Source of the DNA: Pseudomonadota bacterium
Lineage (GTDB): Bacteria > Pseudomonadota > Alphaproteobacteria > Sphingomonadales > Sphingomonadaceae
Direction of reading: 5' to 3'
Assembly: GCA_023423655.1 (NCBI GenBank)
Contig: JAFAFE010000005.1
Location: forward strand, 496,001-560,000
Length of the DNA: 64,000 nt
Shown here: piece after piece, positions 49,938 through 58,320 of the stretch
How positions within the stretch are numbered: the stretch's first letter is position 1
Layout: each line of letters starts with the position of its first letter
Program-made: the position numbers and the translations under genes
Notes under the pieces: generated by a model
What the model was told of the DNA's origin: nothing
The model's input: the letters and a program-made list of their open reading frames with translations, nothing else
Databases searched by the model: none

Positions 49938-50273
49938 TCAAACCGAAAAACTTGCGCCGCAGCCGCATCCTACCGCCGCATTGGGGTTTGTCACCTGAAA
50001 GGCCGAACCGCCCAGGGATTCGACGAAATCGACCATGCCGCCCTGCACCAGTTCCAGCGATATATCATCGACCACCAATTTGACGCCGTCGGTTTCGGTC
50101 ACAATATCATCGTCGTTGATCGCATCGGCGAGGCCATAGCGATATTGGAAGCCCGAACAGCCACCGCCTTCGACCGACAGGCGCAGCATGGCAGGCTTGC
50201 CCTGCTTGTCCGCGATGAAGGCAACGCGCTTGGCTGCGCTGGGCGAAAGGGTCATGGGGGTGAGGTCGCTCAT
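49938..50273 (-). CDS. erpA: Iron-sulfur cluster insertion protein ErpA
   Basis: A-type Fe-S carrier of 111 residues with cluster ligands C39 (VEGGGCSGFQY), C103 and C105 (VGCGCGASFSV). It hands [4Fe-4S] or [2Fe-2S] clusters to apoproteins such as IspG/IspH. No strong ribosome site is visible. A terminator-like hairpin with a T run ends only 18 bases before the ATG, so read-through past it, or a promoter within or beyond it, must drive expression. Confidence 0.93.
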   Translation of the reverse strand: MSDLTPMTLSPSAAKRVAFIADKQGKPAMLRLSVEGGGCSGFQYRYGLADAINDDDIVTETDGVKLVVDDISLELVQGGMVDFVESLGGSAFQVTNPNAAVGCGCGASFSV

Positions 50274-50291
50274 GGGTCCAAGATAGGGAGG

Positions 50292-50329
50292 AAAAAAGGG
50301 AGCGGCAAGCTTATCGCCCGCGCTCCCTT
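50292..50329 (-). terminator. Terminator-like hairpin directly before erpA
   Basis: On the minus strand GGGAGCG pairs with CGCTCCC across a 16-base loop and is followed by six T. It may be a second terminator for the M23 gene or an attenuator in the erpA leader. Confidence 0.65.
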
Positions 50330-50385
50330 AGATATTGGCGCAGATTCATCCGATCTGCGTCCTCTCCCAAAACCCGTGCAAAAAG

Positions 50386-50413
50386 AAAAAGCCCGCGAAA
50401 ACCGCGAGCTTTC
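50386..50413 (-). terminator. Terminator of the M23 peptidase gene
   Basis: On the minus strand AAAGCTCGCG pairs with CGCGGGCTTT (one mismatch) and is followed by TTTC and a further T-rich stretch. It sits 17 bases beyond the stop codon. Confidence 0.65.
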
Positions 50414-50430
50414 CTTCTTGTTTTAGCTGC

Positions 50431-51144
50431 TTATTCGGGGCCGCCCATCTGGGTGTGGCCATTGCCGACATAAGCGAAATTCGTGTCTGCCTGCACGAAC
50501 GGAATCGGATTGACCGGCGTTCCGGCGATGCGGACTTCATAATGGAGGTGCGGGCCGGTCGAACGGCCGGTCGAGCCGACATAACCGACAATTTCACCCT
50601 GCTTGATACGCTGGCCCGGTGCCACCGCGATGCGCGACATATGGCCGAAGCGGGTCTGGATGCCGTTGCCATGTTCGATTTCGGCATAATTGCCATAACC
50701 GCCAAGGCGCTGGGCGCGGCCGACAACACCGTCCGCCGGTGCGTAAATCGGGGTGCCGGTAGCGGCGGGAATATCAATGCCATTGTGGCGCATCCGCTTG
50801 CCGAGAACCGGATGGTTGCGCATCCCGAACGAGGAGGTGAGGCGCATTTGGTCCACCGGCTTGCGGCTGGGGATGGCGATCTTGCGCGAGGCCGCGCCGT
50901 CCATCTGCTTCATCGTGCCGAACAGGTTGCGGAAATTGCTGTCCCCTTGCGGCGCGCCAATCTTGGCGGCGAGGAGACCGGGCGTTGCCATACCGGCGAC
51001 ATTAGCCATCTGCGCACTATTTTGCGCATCGGTCATTTCTTCATCCGGATCGTCGAGGGTGGTCGGCGTCCCGGCATTATTCGCCTGCGCTGCGACCGAA
51101 AAACAAGCAATGCCCATAAAAAGTGCAACATTGCGGAACTTCAT
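50431..51144 (-). CDS. Periplasmic M23 family metallopeptidase
   Basis: Second LytM-type peptidase of the window, shorter (237 residues). Signal peptide ending in VAAQAN, an Ala/Met-rich linker of about 80 residues, then the catalytic domain: MRHNGIDIPAATGTPIYAPADG with the first His/Asp ligands and STGPHLHYEVR with HLH. All zinc ligands are present, so it is probably an active D,D-endopeptidase of cell-wall remodelling. A GTG at 51165 could add seven residues. It is flanked by terminators and has no partner. Confidence 0.9.
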   Translation of the reverse strand: MKFRNVALFMGIACFSVAAQANNAGTPTTLDDPDEEMTDAQNSAQMANVAGMATPGLLAAKIGAPQGDSNFRNLFGTMKQMDGAASRKIAIPSRKPVDQMRLTSSFGMRNHPVLGKRMRHNGIDIPAATGTPIYAPADGVVGRAQRLGGYGNYAEIEHGNGIQTRFGHMSRIAVAPGQRIKQGEIVGYVGSTGRSTGPHLHYEVRIAGTPVNPIPFVQADTNFAYVGNGHTQMGGPE

Positions 51145-51303
51145 CTTGGAAACGACGTTGATCACTGCGACCCCACTCTAGTTTCGTCATGCACTTGGCG
51201 ATCCGGTTTGGCCCCGATCTGCACCGTGCAGCTTATTATCAAAATGTGGGCGAAATCTTTTTCGTCCCCGCTCGTTGAAACCTGTGTGCGGGGACGAGGT
51301 TAA

Positions 51304-52104
51304 TTAGGCAATAATTTTATAGAAATCCTGCGTTAAACCGCTCGCAGCACGCGCCGAGTCGTTAAATGGAGGCTTCAACACCCCCCTGAAATGTAACTTC
51401 ACAAGCGCCTGCCAGTGGCGCGCGGGGTCAAGGCCGCTGTCCATACAACGCGCTTTGAACCATCGGGTTCCCGCTGAAACATGGCGGATTTCGTCCTTAT
51501 AGATGCGCGAAAGAATCGCCGCGCTGGCCGAATCTCCCTGCGATACAAAACGGTCAATGGTGGCGGGCGTGATGTCGAGCCCGCGCGCTTCCAGCACCAT
51601 CGGCACGACCGCCAATCGGGCGAGCGCATCATGCGCAGTCTCTGCTGCCGCCTCCCACAAACCGTCATGCGCGGGGAGCGCGCCATAATGGCTGCCTAAT
51701 TGTTTGAGCCTGCGGTCGAGGATGGCAAAGTGCATCGCTTCGTCTGCACCGACGGCAAGCCAGTCATCGACAAAGCCGCGCGGAAATTCGCCGCCAAACC
51801 GGCCCGCCATATCGAAGGCGAGATCAATCGCGACAAATTCGATATGCGCGAGCGCGTGGAGCAAGGCGATGCGCGCGCGTTCTGCCCCGCCCCTACGGCG
51901 CGGCATCTGATTGGGTGGCAGCAGTTCGGGCTTGGCGGGCCGCCCCGGCCTGTCCGGCATCTTGACGTCAAAAACAGGCGCGAGCCGCCCCAGCCGCCAA
52001 TCGCGCGCCACCATCCGCGCGCGCATCAGTTTGGCATAAGGATCGGCGGTTTCCAACACTGCGCGGCAGGCGGCGGCGATGGTCGGGGTTGGGCTGTCCT
52101 TCAT
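51304..52104 (-). CDS. Ferritin-like DUF455 protein
   Basis: 266 residues of the DUF455 family, which adopts a ferritin-like di-iron helical bundle: LLHALAHIEFVAIDLAF, VGADEAMHFAILDRRL and IYKDEIRHVSAGTRWF supply paired Glu and His ligands (E..E-x2-H type). The function is unknown. The start was set at 52104 because the frame beyond it lies in antisense to bcp and is not conserved; the ATG is five bases after the bcp stop, so the genes form a unit. Confidence 0.85.
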   Translation of the reverse strand: MKDSPTPTIAAACRAVLETADPYAKLMRARMVARDWRLGRLAPVFDVKMPDRPGRPAKPELLPPNQMPRRRGGAERARIALLHALAHIEFVAIDLAFDMAGRFGGEFPRGFVDDWLAVGADEAMHFAILDRRLKQLGSHYGALPAHDGLWEAAAETAHDALARLAVVPMVLEARGLDITPATIDRFVSQGDSASAAILSRIYKDEIRHVSAGTRWFKARCMDSGLDPARHWQALVKLHFRGVLKPPFNDSARAASGLTQDFYKIIA

Positions 52105-52109
52105 TATAA

Positions 52110-52565
52110 TCAGAGCGCCTTGGCGGCCTCCAGCACCTCGGCGGCGTGATTTTTGACCTTCACCTTGCGCCATTCGCGCACCAGCGTGCCGTCCTTGCCG
52201 AACAGAAAGGTCGCGCGGTCGATCCCCATATATTCGCGGCCATAAAGCTTCTTCTGCACCCATGTGCCGAACGCTTCGCAGGCAACGCCCTCTTCGTCCG
52301 ACAGGAGTGTGACGCCCAGATCATATTTGTCGCGGAACTTGGCGAGCTTTGCGGTCTTATCCTTGGATATGCCGACAATTTTGACGCCTGCTGCGGCAAA
52401 ATCCTTGCCGAGCGCGGTAAAGTCCTGTGCTTCGGTGGTGCAGCCCGGCGTGTCGGCCTTGGGGTAGAAATAGACCACCAAGGGCGTGCCGAGAGCGGCC
52501 AGCGCGACTGGTGCATCGCTCGCATCGGGGAGCGTGAGCGCGGGGATTTTATCTCCGATATTCAT
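52110..52565 (-). CDS. bcp: Bcp-type peroxiredoxin
   Basis: Thiol peroxidase of 151 residues with peroxidatic C42 in YFYPKADTPGCTTEAQDF. The resolving Cys found five residues later in E. coli Bcp is absent (Gln there); another Cys at 96 (DEEGVACEAFG) could serve, or the enzyme may work as a one-Cys type. It reduces hydrogen peroxide and lipid peroxides in the cytoplasm. It is translationally close to the DUF455 ferritin-like gene, fitting an oxidative-stress unit. Confidence 0.93.
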   Translation of the reverse strand: MNIGDKIPALTLPDASDAPVALAALGTPLVVYFYPKADTPGCTTEAQDFTALGKDFAAAGVKIVGISKDKTAKLAKFRDKYDLGVTLLSDEEGVACEAFGTWVQKKLYGREYMGIDRATFLFGKDGTLVREWRKVKVKNHAAEVLEAAKAL

Positions 52566-52594
52566 GGGTTTTCCTTATATATCCTTCAATATTC

Positions 52595-52687
52595 TCGTCA
52601 TTCCCGGCTTGACCGGGAATCCATCTCCCAACCCTTAGGTTTATGGCGACGTCCGGAGATGGATCCCCGCCTTCGCGGGGATGACGA
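52595..52687. repeat. REP-type palindromic pair (GTCATTCCCG family)
   Basis: CGTCATTCCCGGCTTGACCG and GGAATCCATCTCC are mirrored by GGAGATGGATCCCCGCCTTC and GCGGGGATGACGA after a 38-base spacer that contains CAACCCTTAGG. It is the same family as the cluster at 30222-30415, here between glnE and bcp. Confidence 0.85.
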
Positions 52688-52704
52688 ATGTTAAATATGA
52701 ACAC

Positions 52705-55413
52705 TCACTCCCGCACCACGTCCCACCATGCCGCAACCACCGCGCGCGCTTTATCATAATCGGCCAGCAATGCCTCCCAGCTTTCGGCCTGACAGGCGCG
52801 CGCGATGACCGGCTTGGTGACATCGGGCGGGTCAATACAATCGGGGCAGACCAGCCGCAAGGTGACGAGCAGCCGCGTCAAAAGCTGTTGCGCGGGGACA
52901 ATCGCATCGGGCGCGAGCTCTGCCCCAACCAACGCCGGAAGCGCGCGGTCAAGTTGCGGGAAAAGCCCTGCGCCGCTGGTCAATTGCGTGACATGGGTGG
53001 CAAATTCCAGATCCACCAGCCCGCCCGCGATGAGTTTGGCATCGAGCGGACCGCTGGGCGGTTTATGCCCCGCCATATCGGCGCGCATTTGCGCTGCATC
53101 GGCCCGCAATTTAGCCGCATCGCGCGGGGCTTTCAGCACGGCGTCGATAATCGCCTGCACCGCCTCGCGCGCTTTTTGCGACCCATAAACCGACCGCGCG
53201 CGGGTGAGCGCCATATGCTCCCACACCCATGCCTCTTCTTTCTGATAGCGTTCAAACGCGTCCAAAGTGACCGCAAGCGGCCCTTGCGCGCCGGATGGGC
53301 GCAGGCGCGTATCAACTTCATAAAGTCGCCCCGTAGCGGTCGGCACCGACAAAGCCGCGCTCACCCGCTGCGCCAGACGGTTATAGTAAAGCGTCGCGCC
53401 AAGCGGCTTTGCGCCATCCGATTCTGCCATATAATCGCCGGTGAACAGATAGATAAGGTCAAGGTCCGACGCATGGGTCAGCGCCTCACCGCCCAGTCGG
53501 CCAAGCGCGAGAATCACAAATTCGCTGTCCGGCACCCGGCCATGCGCGGCTTCAAATTCGGCGCGGGTAGCATCGGCGAGCGTCACCAATGCAGCCTCGG
53601 CGACATGGGCATAGCCGCGCGCGACCTCCATCGGATCGGCCATGCCGTCGATAATCTGGACGCCGAGCGCAAAGCGGCGCTCCCCCACAAGGCGGCGCAC
53701 ATGGTCCAGATGGCGCTCATAATCGACCGCGTGGCGCGTATCGGAAAAAGCGGTGAGCAGCGCCTCGACGCTGGGATTGGGGTTGAACACGCTCTGGTCA
53801 ATGAGGCCATCGAGGAGCGCGCTGCGCCGCCCCAACTGCTCCGCCAAAGCGGGCGCATAGGTGAGGATATTGCCGAGCGTGGTCGCCAGTGCGGGCCGCG
53901 CATCGAGCAGATGGAAAAAATTGATCGTGCTGGGAAGGCCGTCAATCATGCGGTCAAGCCCGATCACCGCCGCCATCGGGTCGGGCGCTTTGGACAAGGC
54001 GGTGAGCAATTTGGGGAGCGCGGTTTCGAGCGCCTCCAATGCAGGCCCGGAGCGCAGCGCGCGCACCTTACCCGACCGCCAGGCAGCAATGCGCTGCGCG
54101 ACGCTTTCTGGCGCGGCAAAGCCCAAATTGGCGAGATAAGCGGTGAGCGCATCATCGTCGCGCGGGGTTAGCGGCTGGCTTTCCTCGCCCTCCTCGCCCG
54201 CGATCAGCCGGTCGTAAATTTTGCCGACGCGCTCGACATGGGGGGCGAGCAGCGCAATCAGCGCCGCGCCATCCTCTATCCCATGCAGCCGCGCCACACG
54301 GTCGAGCGCCTCGCTATCCTTGGACAGGCTATGCGTTTGCTGGTCATCGACCATTTGCAGGCGATGTTCGATGGTGCGGTAGAGCGCATAGCTTTCGGCC
54401 AATTGGCCGGCTTCGTCAGCGTCAATCCGTCCGGCCTTGGCGAGTGCGGCCAGCGCGTCGCGGGTCGCGGGCGCGCGCAAACTTGCATCGCGTCCGCCAT
54501 GGATAAGCTGATGCACCTGCGCGAAAAATTCGACCTCGCGGATGCCGCCGCGCCCGCGCTTCAGATCATAGCCGGGGCCGAATTTCTGCCCGCCCGCATA
54601 ATGGTCGCGGATGCGCTGGCTGACCGATCCGATCTCCTTGATCTGGCGATAGTCCAAGCTTTTGCGCCATACAAAAGGCCGGATGGCGTCGAGGAAATAG
54701 CGGCCCAGCGCTTTATCGCCCGCACAGGCCCGCGCGCGTATGAACGCCGCCTGCTCCCACGCCAGCGCCTGCGATTCATAATAGCCGATCGCCGCATTGA
54801 CCGGCAGCACGATGGGCGTGACTTCGGGTGTCGGGCGGAGGCGCAGATCGACGCGGAACACATAGCCGTCGCCGGTGCGCGCGCTCAAAATTTCGGTGAC
54901 GCGCCGCCCCATGCGGACCGCCGCTTCAGCCGGATCATCACGCTCGCGCCGGGGCATAGTCGCAGGGTCGAATAATAATATCGGGTCAATGTCGGACGAA
55001 TAGTTGAGTTCATGACTGCCATGCTTGCCAAGGCCGATGACCGCAAAGCCTTGCACCGGTTCGCCCGGAACACGCTCGTCAAACGCCGCGCGGATCGCAT
55101 CGTCAAGCGCATGGTCGGCAAACGCGGACAGGGTTTCGATGGTATAAGTAAGATCCGCTTCGCCCGACAGATCGAGGAGCGCGGTGAGCAGCGCGAGTTC
55201 GCTGCGCTGGTCACGCAGGAACGGCATGATGTCCGCCTCTCCATCCCACCGCTCGGCAAGCAGCGCGGTGATGCGTGTTTGTGCCGTCCCTTGGACAAAA
55301 TGGTCGAGCGCGGGCGCGAACCTTTCACCGAGGCGCGCGAGGAAGGGCGCATGGCCACGCGCGCGTTCGATCACCTTAAGGCGTTCATTTTGTGACATTT
55401 TTGCGGCGGTCAT
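52705..55413 (-). CDS. glnE: Bifunctional glutamine synthetase adenylyltransferase/deadenylyltransferase
   Basis: Controls nitrogen assimilation by adding AMP to glutamine synthetase or removing it, in response to PII signals. 902 residues with two nucleotidyltransferase domains, each with a GS..ELxxxSDID-type motif: GKHGSHELNYSSDIDPILLF at about 129-148 (deadenylylase half) and RLGGEALTHASDLDLIYLFT at about 655-675 (adenylylase half). GGAG precedes the ATG; a second ATG at 55398 is possible. No P-II gene is in the window. Confidence 0.96.
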   Translation of the reverse strand: MTAAKMSQNERLKVIERARGHAPFLARLGERFAPALDHFVQGTAQTRITALLAERWDGEADIMPFLRDQRSELALLTALLDLSGEADLTYTIETLSAFADHALDDAIRAAFDERVPGEPVQGFAVIGLGKHGSHELNYSSDIDPILLFDPATMPRRERDDPAEAAVRMGRRVTEILSARTGDGYVFRVDLRLRPTPEVTPIVLPVNAAIGYYESQALAWEQAAFIRARACAGDKALGRYFLDAIRPFVWRKSLDYRQIKEIGSVSQRIRDHYAGGQKFGPGYDLKRGRGGIREVEFFAQVHQLIHGGRDASLRAPATRDALAALAKAGRIDADEAGQLAESYALYRTIEHRLQMVDDQQTHSLSKDSEALDRVARLHGIEDGAALIALLAPHVERVGKIYDRLIAGEEGEESQPLTPRDDDALTAYLANLGFAAPESVAQRIAAWRSGKVRALRSGPALEALETALPKLLTALSKAPDPMAAVIGLDRMIDGLPSTINFFHLLDARPALATTLGNILTYAPALAEQLGRRSALLDGLIDQSVFNPNPSVEALLTAFSDTRHAVDYERHLDHVRRLVGERRFALGVQIIDGMADPMEVARGYAHVAEAALVTLADATRAEFEAAHGRVPDSEFVILALGRLGGEALTHASDLDLIYLFTGDYMAESDGAKPLGATLYYNRLAQRVSAALSVPTATGRLYEVDTRLRPSGAQGPLAVTLDAFERYQKEEAWVWEHMALTRARSVYGSQKAREAVQAIIDAVLKAPRDAAKLRADAAQMRADMAGHKPPSGPLDAKLIAGGLVDLEFATHVTQLTSGAGLFPQLDRALPALVGAELAPDAIVPAQQLLTRLLVTLRLVCPDCIDPPDVTKPVIARACQAESWEALLADYDKARAVVAAWWDVVRE

Positions 55414-55570
55414 GACGGCTCCGGTTCAGGCGGCTTTATGGCTGTCATTGGCGGAATCCCGTCCTTTCGCAAGGAAAAAGCGCGCCGCGCACCCTCACCC
55501 ACCGCTGCACGGGCTTGGTAAATATTGCAGTTTGAGGGAACCGCGACGCCCTTTGCCCCGTTGAGACAGG

Positions 55571-55807
55571 ATGAATGAATTTGATGCCCTTATTCCCAAC
55601 GCCGCCGAGGCTTCCACGGCCCGTCCGTGCCGCGCTGCGGCGGCGCGCCTCGCGTCGGATATGACGCTGAACGGCGTCCATTGTGACGAGCTGGGGCAGA
55701 TTGGCATAAGCTTGCGCTATTGTTTCGATGCGCGCGAGGGTGCAGGTAGCGCGGCCACGGCCAAGGGCGATGATCCGTTTCAGGATTTGCTCGCCAAATT
55801 AAGCTGA
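55571..55807 (+). CDS. Hypothetical small protein
   Basis: 78-residue frame in the gap between divergent glnE and ecfG, on the opposite strand. Composition is Ala/Asp-rich with two late Cys (VHCDELGQIGIS and RYCFDAREG) and no signal peptide. AGGATG gives a weak, tightly spaced ribosome site. No family recognised. It could be a genuine small gene or chance. Confidence 0.35.
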   Translation: MNEFDALIPNAAEASTARPCRAAAARLASDMTLNGVHCDELGQIGISLRYCFDAREGAGSAATAKGDDPFQDLLAKLS

Positions 55808-55881
55808 CCAAATTAAGTCGGATTGCGCTGCACTGCGCCGGAGGCTGCTCCTTAAGCTTCCCCCGAACCTCTTACACGCAA

Positions 55882-56619
55882 TTAATCCTGACGGCTGAGC
55901 CTGTCCACATCGGCAAGGATTTCGGTGAGCGCGGTTTCGCCCGACACGCCCGAATCGGAGCGTTTGGGGAGCGCATCGCCCGCCATAATATCTTCGAGAG
56001 CCACACGCCCGCGTGCCACGCGGCTTTTGATTGTGCCAACCGCAACGCCGCAAATATCGGCGGCTTCTTCATAGGCAAACCCGCCCGCTCCGACCAAAAT
56101 CAACGCCTCGCGCTGGTTTTGCGGGAGCAGCATCAGCGCGCGCTGGAGGTCGGAAAGATCGACGCTGCCATCCTGACTGGCGGGCGCGGCCAAGCTGCGC
56201 TCTGCGGTCAGATCATCCCATTCGCCCTTGAACCGCGCGCGGCGCATTTGCGACAGGAACAGGTTACGCAAAATGGTGAAGGTCCAGGCGCGCATACTGG
56301 TGCCCGCATGGAAACGCGCGCGCGCGGCCCATGCTTTGAGCAAGGTTTCCTGCACTAAGTCATCGGCGGTGTCGCGATTACCCGACAGCGAGCGGCCAAA
56401 GGCGCGCAGATGCGGAATGACCTCGCCAAGCTGGTCGCGGAACGCATCATCGCTCAGCCGTTCAACCGGTGCGCGATTGTCCACATTGTCCGCCGCATCA
56501 TCGCCGGGCTCAGCGCCAGACTGGGCGCGCGCACTTGTCTGCGCGCCAGCCTGCGCAGAAGCACGCACGGAGGCTTGCGCCGCTGCTTTGGAATCTCGTG
56601 CTGCCATAGTCCGGCTCAT
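55882..56619 (-). CDS. ecfG: General stress response sigma factor EcfG
   Basis: ECF15-type sigma factor of the alphaproteobacterial general stress response. From about residue 60: DQLGEVIPHLRAFGRSLSGN, then DTADDLVQETLLKAW (region 2) and MRAWTFTILRNLFLSQMRR, then a sigma4 domain with LPQNQREALILVGAGGFAYEEAADICGV split across the helix-turn-helix and GTIKSRVARGR. NepR holds it inactive until phosphorylated PhyR binds NepR. The N-terminus has an unusual Ala/Gln/Ser-rich extension of about 50 residues. The start at 56619 uses the GGGGAC site; 56640 is also possible. It lies 150 bp downstream of phyR on the same strand. Confidence 0.92.
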   Translation of the reverse strand: MSRTMAARDSKAAAQASVRASAQAGAQTSARAQSGAEPGDDAADNVDNRAPVERLSDDAFRDQLGEVIPHLRAFGRSLSGNRDTADDLVQETLLKAWAARARFHAGTSMRAWTFTILRNLFLSQMRRARFKGEWDDLTAERSLAAPASQDGSVDLSDLQRALMLLPQNQREALILVGAGGFAYEEAADICGVAVGTIKSRVARGRVALEDIMAGDALPKRSDSGVSGETALTEILADVDRLSRQD

Positions 56620-56768
56620 TCTGTCCCCATCCCGGCGCATGAAGAAGGCTGCGCCGACAGTCCATCTGCTCCGCCTATAGCGGGGCGGACGGATGAAGCC
56701 AATTTTACGATGTTAAGATGATACAAAATTATTCAGATGTCCTTCGCAGGATAAAATGCTGCCCGCGC

Positions 56769-57563
56769 TCAGGCCGGAACGGTCGCTTCGTTGAAGAACA
56801 GGGCTTGCGAAATCGCCGCTTTCACCGTTGCCGGCTGGAACGGCTTGGTGATGAGGAAGGTCGGCTCCGGACGGTCGCCGGTCAGCAAGCGTTCGGGGAA
56901 AGCGGTGATGAAGATGACCGGCACGTCATGGTCGCTCAAAATATCCTGCACCGCATCAATGCCCGAACTATTGTCGGCAAGCTGGATGTCGCTCAGCACC
57001 AGGGTCGGCGGATTGGCCTGCGCTTCGGCAACCGCTTCGTCGCGCGTTACCGCAACGCCGGTCACATCATGGCCAAGATCCCGGACAATCGCTTCAATGT
57101 CCATCGCGATAATCGGCTCGTCTTCGATAATCAGCACGCGCGCCTTGGTCTGCTTGTCGATTTCGGCGAGGGCTTCAGCGACGAGAAGCCCCGTACTGCT
57201 GCTGTCGGTATCGAGAATATAAGCGGCATCTTCGGTGGTGAAGCCTTCCATCGCGGTCAACAGCAAAGCCTGACGCGATTGCGGCGAAATGCGCGCCAGA
57301 CGCTGCGCTGCAATCTGTTCGGCAGCATCGCCCGCAACATCGCTATCGCCCGCGTCGACGCGCGCGCTATTCCAGATCACATGGAAGGTGCGGTAAAGAC
57401 CCAAGCGCGGTTCGACCGTGTCGGGAAATTCGTCAGGCGCGGCAATCAGCGCTTCAAGCGTCGCGCGCACATAAGCATCCCCATTATCCTGTGAACCGGT
57501 AAGCGCACGGGCATAACGCCGCAAAAAAGGGAGATGGGGTGCAATTTTCTGACCAAGCGACAT
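56769..57563 (-). CDS. phyR: Anti-anti-sigma response regulator PhyR
   Basis: 264 residues: N-terminal sigma-factor-like domain (about 1-130, with LPFLRRYARALTGS and LARISPQSRQALLLTAMEGFT) that mimics EcfG, followed by a receiver domain with E147/D148, phospho-acceptor D192 (LVLSDIQLAD) and K240 (LITKPFQ). Phosphorylation opens the sigma-like part, which then sequesters NepR and frees EcfG. Lies upstream of ecfG on the same strand and divergent from nepR, with a 315-bp control region between. Confidence 0.97.
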   Translation of the reverse strand: MSLGQKIAPHLPFLRRYARALTGSQDNGDAYVRATLEALIAAPDEFPDTVEPRLGLYRTFHVIWNSARVDAGDSDVAGDAAEQIAAQRLARISPQSRQALLLTAMEGFTTEDAAYILDTDSSSTGLLVAEALAEIDKQTKARVLIIEDEPIIAMDIEAIVRDLGHDVTGVAVTRDEAVAEAQANPPTLVLSDIQLADNSSGIDAVQDILSDHDVPVIFITAFPERLLTGDRPEPTFLITKPFQPATVKAAISQALFFNEATVPA

Positions 57564-57878
57564 TAAGGAAAAACCTCCCGATTATTTTCCGACTATAAAA
57601 ATTTCGTCTATTCAAATTTACGTCTTTTGGGACACGCAACCAGCAGAAAAGCTTTCATCCGGACGCGCGTCAACGCCCCCGAAATTCTACCCCGCTGATT
57701 TACATGGAACCAATGAGCGGGAAATAGGTTTCATACAACGCTAAATAATCACCAATCGGCCTGATCGCACTATCGCCTAATTTACAATTTGCGTTTCGCG
57801 ACCGGATGAGAATAAGACCCGGACAAGGGTTATGCGGGTCGGACGGGCATAGGCATAAGGAACAAATCTGGGGCTGAT
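57564..57878. other. Intergenic control region between phyR and nepR
   Basis: 315 bp without a supported gene. It holds the EcfG-type promoter at 57706-57730 for the plus strand and the AT-rich leader of phyR on the minus strand (GGGAGG before its ATG). No GGAAC-type box is seen for phyR itself. Confidence 0.5.
57706..57730 (+). promoter_or_regulatory. EcfG-type promoter candidate upstream of nepR
   Basis: GGAAC at 57706-57710, 17 bases, GTT at 57728-57730. The distance to the nepR start is about 150 bases. EcfG control of its own anti-sigma factor is expected from the known circuit. Confidence 0.6.
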
Positions 57879-58169
57879 ATGGAACCCGTACAAAAGAATG
57901 AGCATGTCGGCGCAACTGGTATAGGCGCAGATAAAGACATGGGTAAAGATTTGGGGAAAAACGCAATGGTCGACGGGACATGTGACCTGCCGGGCCTTTC
58001 TGCCGCCGGAATTACGGCCACAAAAATCCATCCCAAACAGGGCAAGGATAAGGCCAAGGACAAAGAGCGGCTGGGTCAACTCTCCTCGTCGCTGAAACAG
58101 GCTTATCAGACCACGCTCGATGAAGCGGTTCCGGATTCGATGATGGATTTGTTAAAGAAGCTGGGCTGA
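57879..58169 (+). CDS. nepR: Anti-sigma factor NepR
   Basis: 96 residues. The C-terminal LGQLSSSLKQAYQTTLDEAV, then PDSMMDLLKKLG, matches the two short helices of NepR that bind EcfG or phosphorylated PhyR. The N-terminal half is disordered and Lys/Gly/Asp-rich. No clear Shine-Dalgarno; the ATG follows GGCTGATATG. In most alphaproteobacteria nepR sits directly before ecfG; here it is separated and paired with the phyP-like gene instead. Confidence 0.9.
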   Translation: MEPVQKNEHVGATGIGADKDMGKDLGKNAMVDGTCDLPGLSAAGITATKIHPKQGKDKAKDKERLGQLSSSLKQAYQTTLDEAVPDSMMDLLKKLG

Positions 58170-58218
58170 TCTGTCCGGACCTACCCCAAATCCGGCGCAC
58201 AAAATCTCGATTTTCAAG

Positions 58219-58243
58219 GGAACCTGCCGGACTATGAGGGGTT
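58219..58243 (+). promoter_or_regulatory. EcfG-type promoter candidate upstream of phyP
   Basis: GGAAC at 58219-58223, 17 bases, GTT at 58241-58243, about 78 bp before the phyP-like start. Same spacing as the candidate upstream of nepR. Confidence 0.65.
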
Positions 58244-58320
58244 CATCCTCCATATGCTTGCGGCGGTGCGCGCCAGTAAGCGGTGATTTATGTTTCCGGA
58301 TCAAAGGTTTGAAGGGGTAA

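Noticed and set aside
52681..54171. 496-residue open frame on the plus strand
   Set aside because: Antisense to glnE, whose motifs are clear; composition is that of a shadow frame.
57859..57883. A third GGAAC box just before nepR
   Set aside because: No GTT at 16-18 bases; the second half reads GGA, so it does not fit the EcfG consensus.
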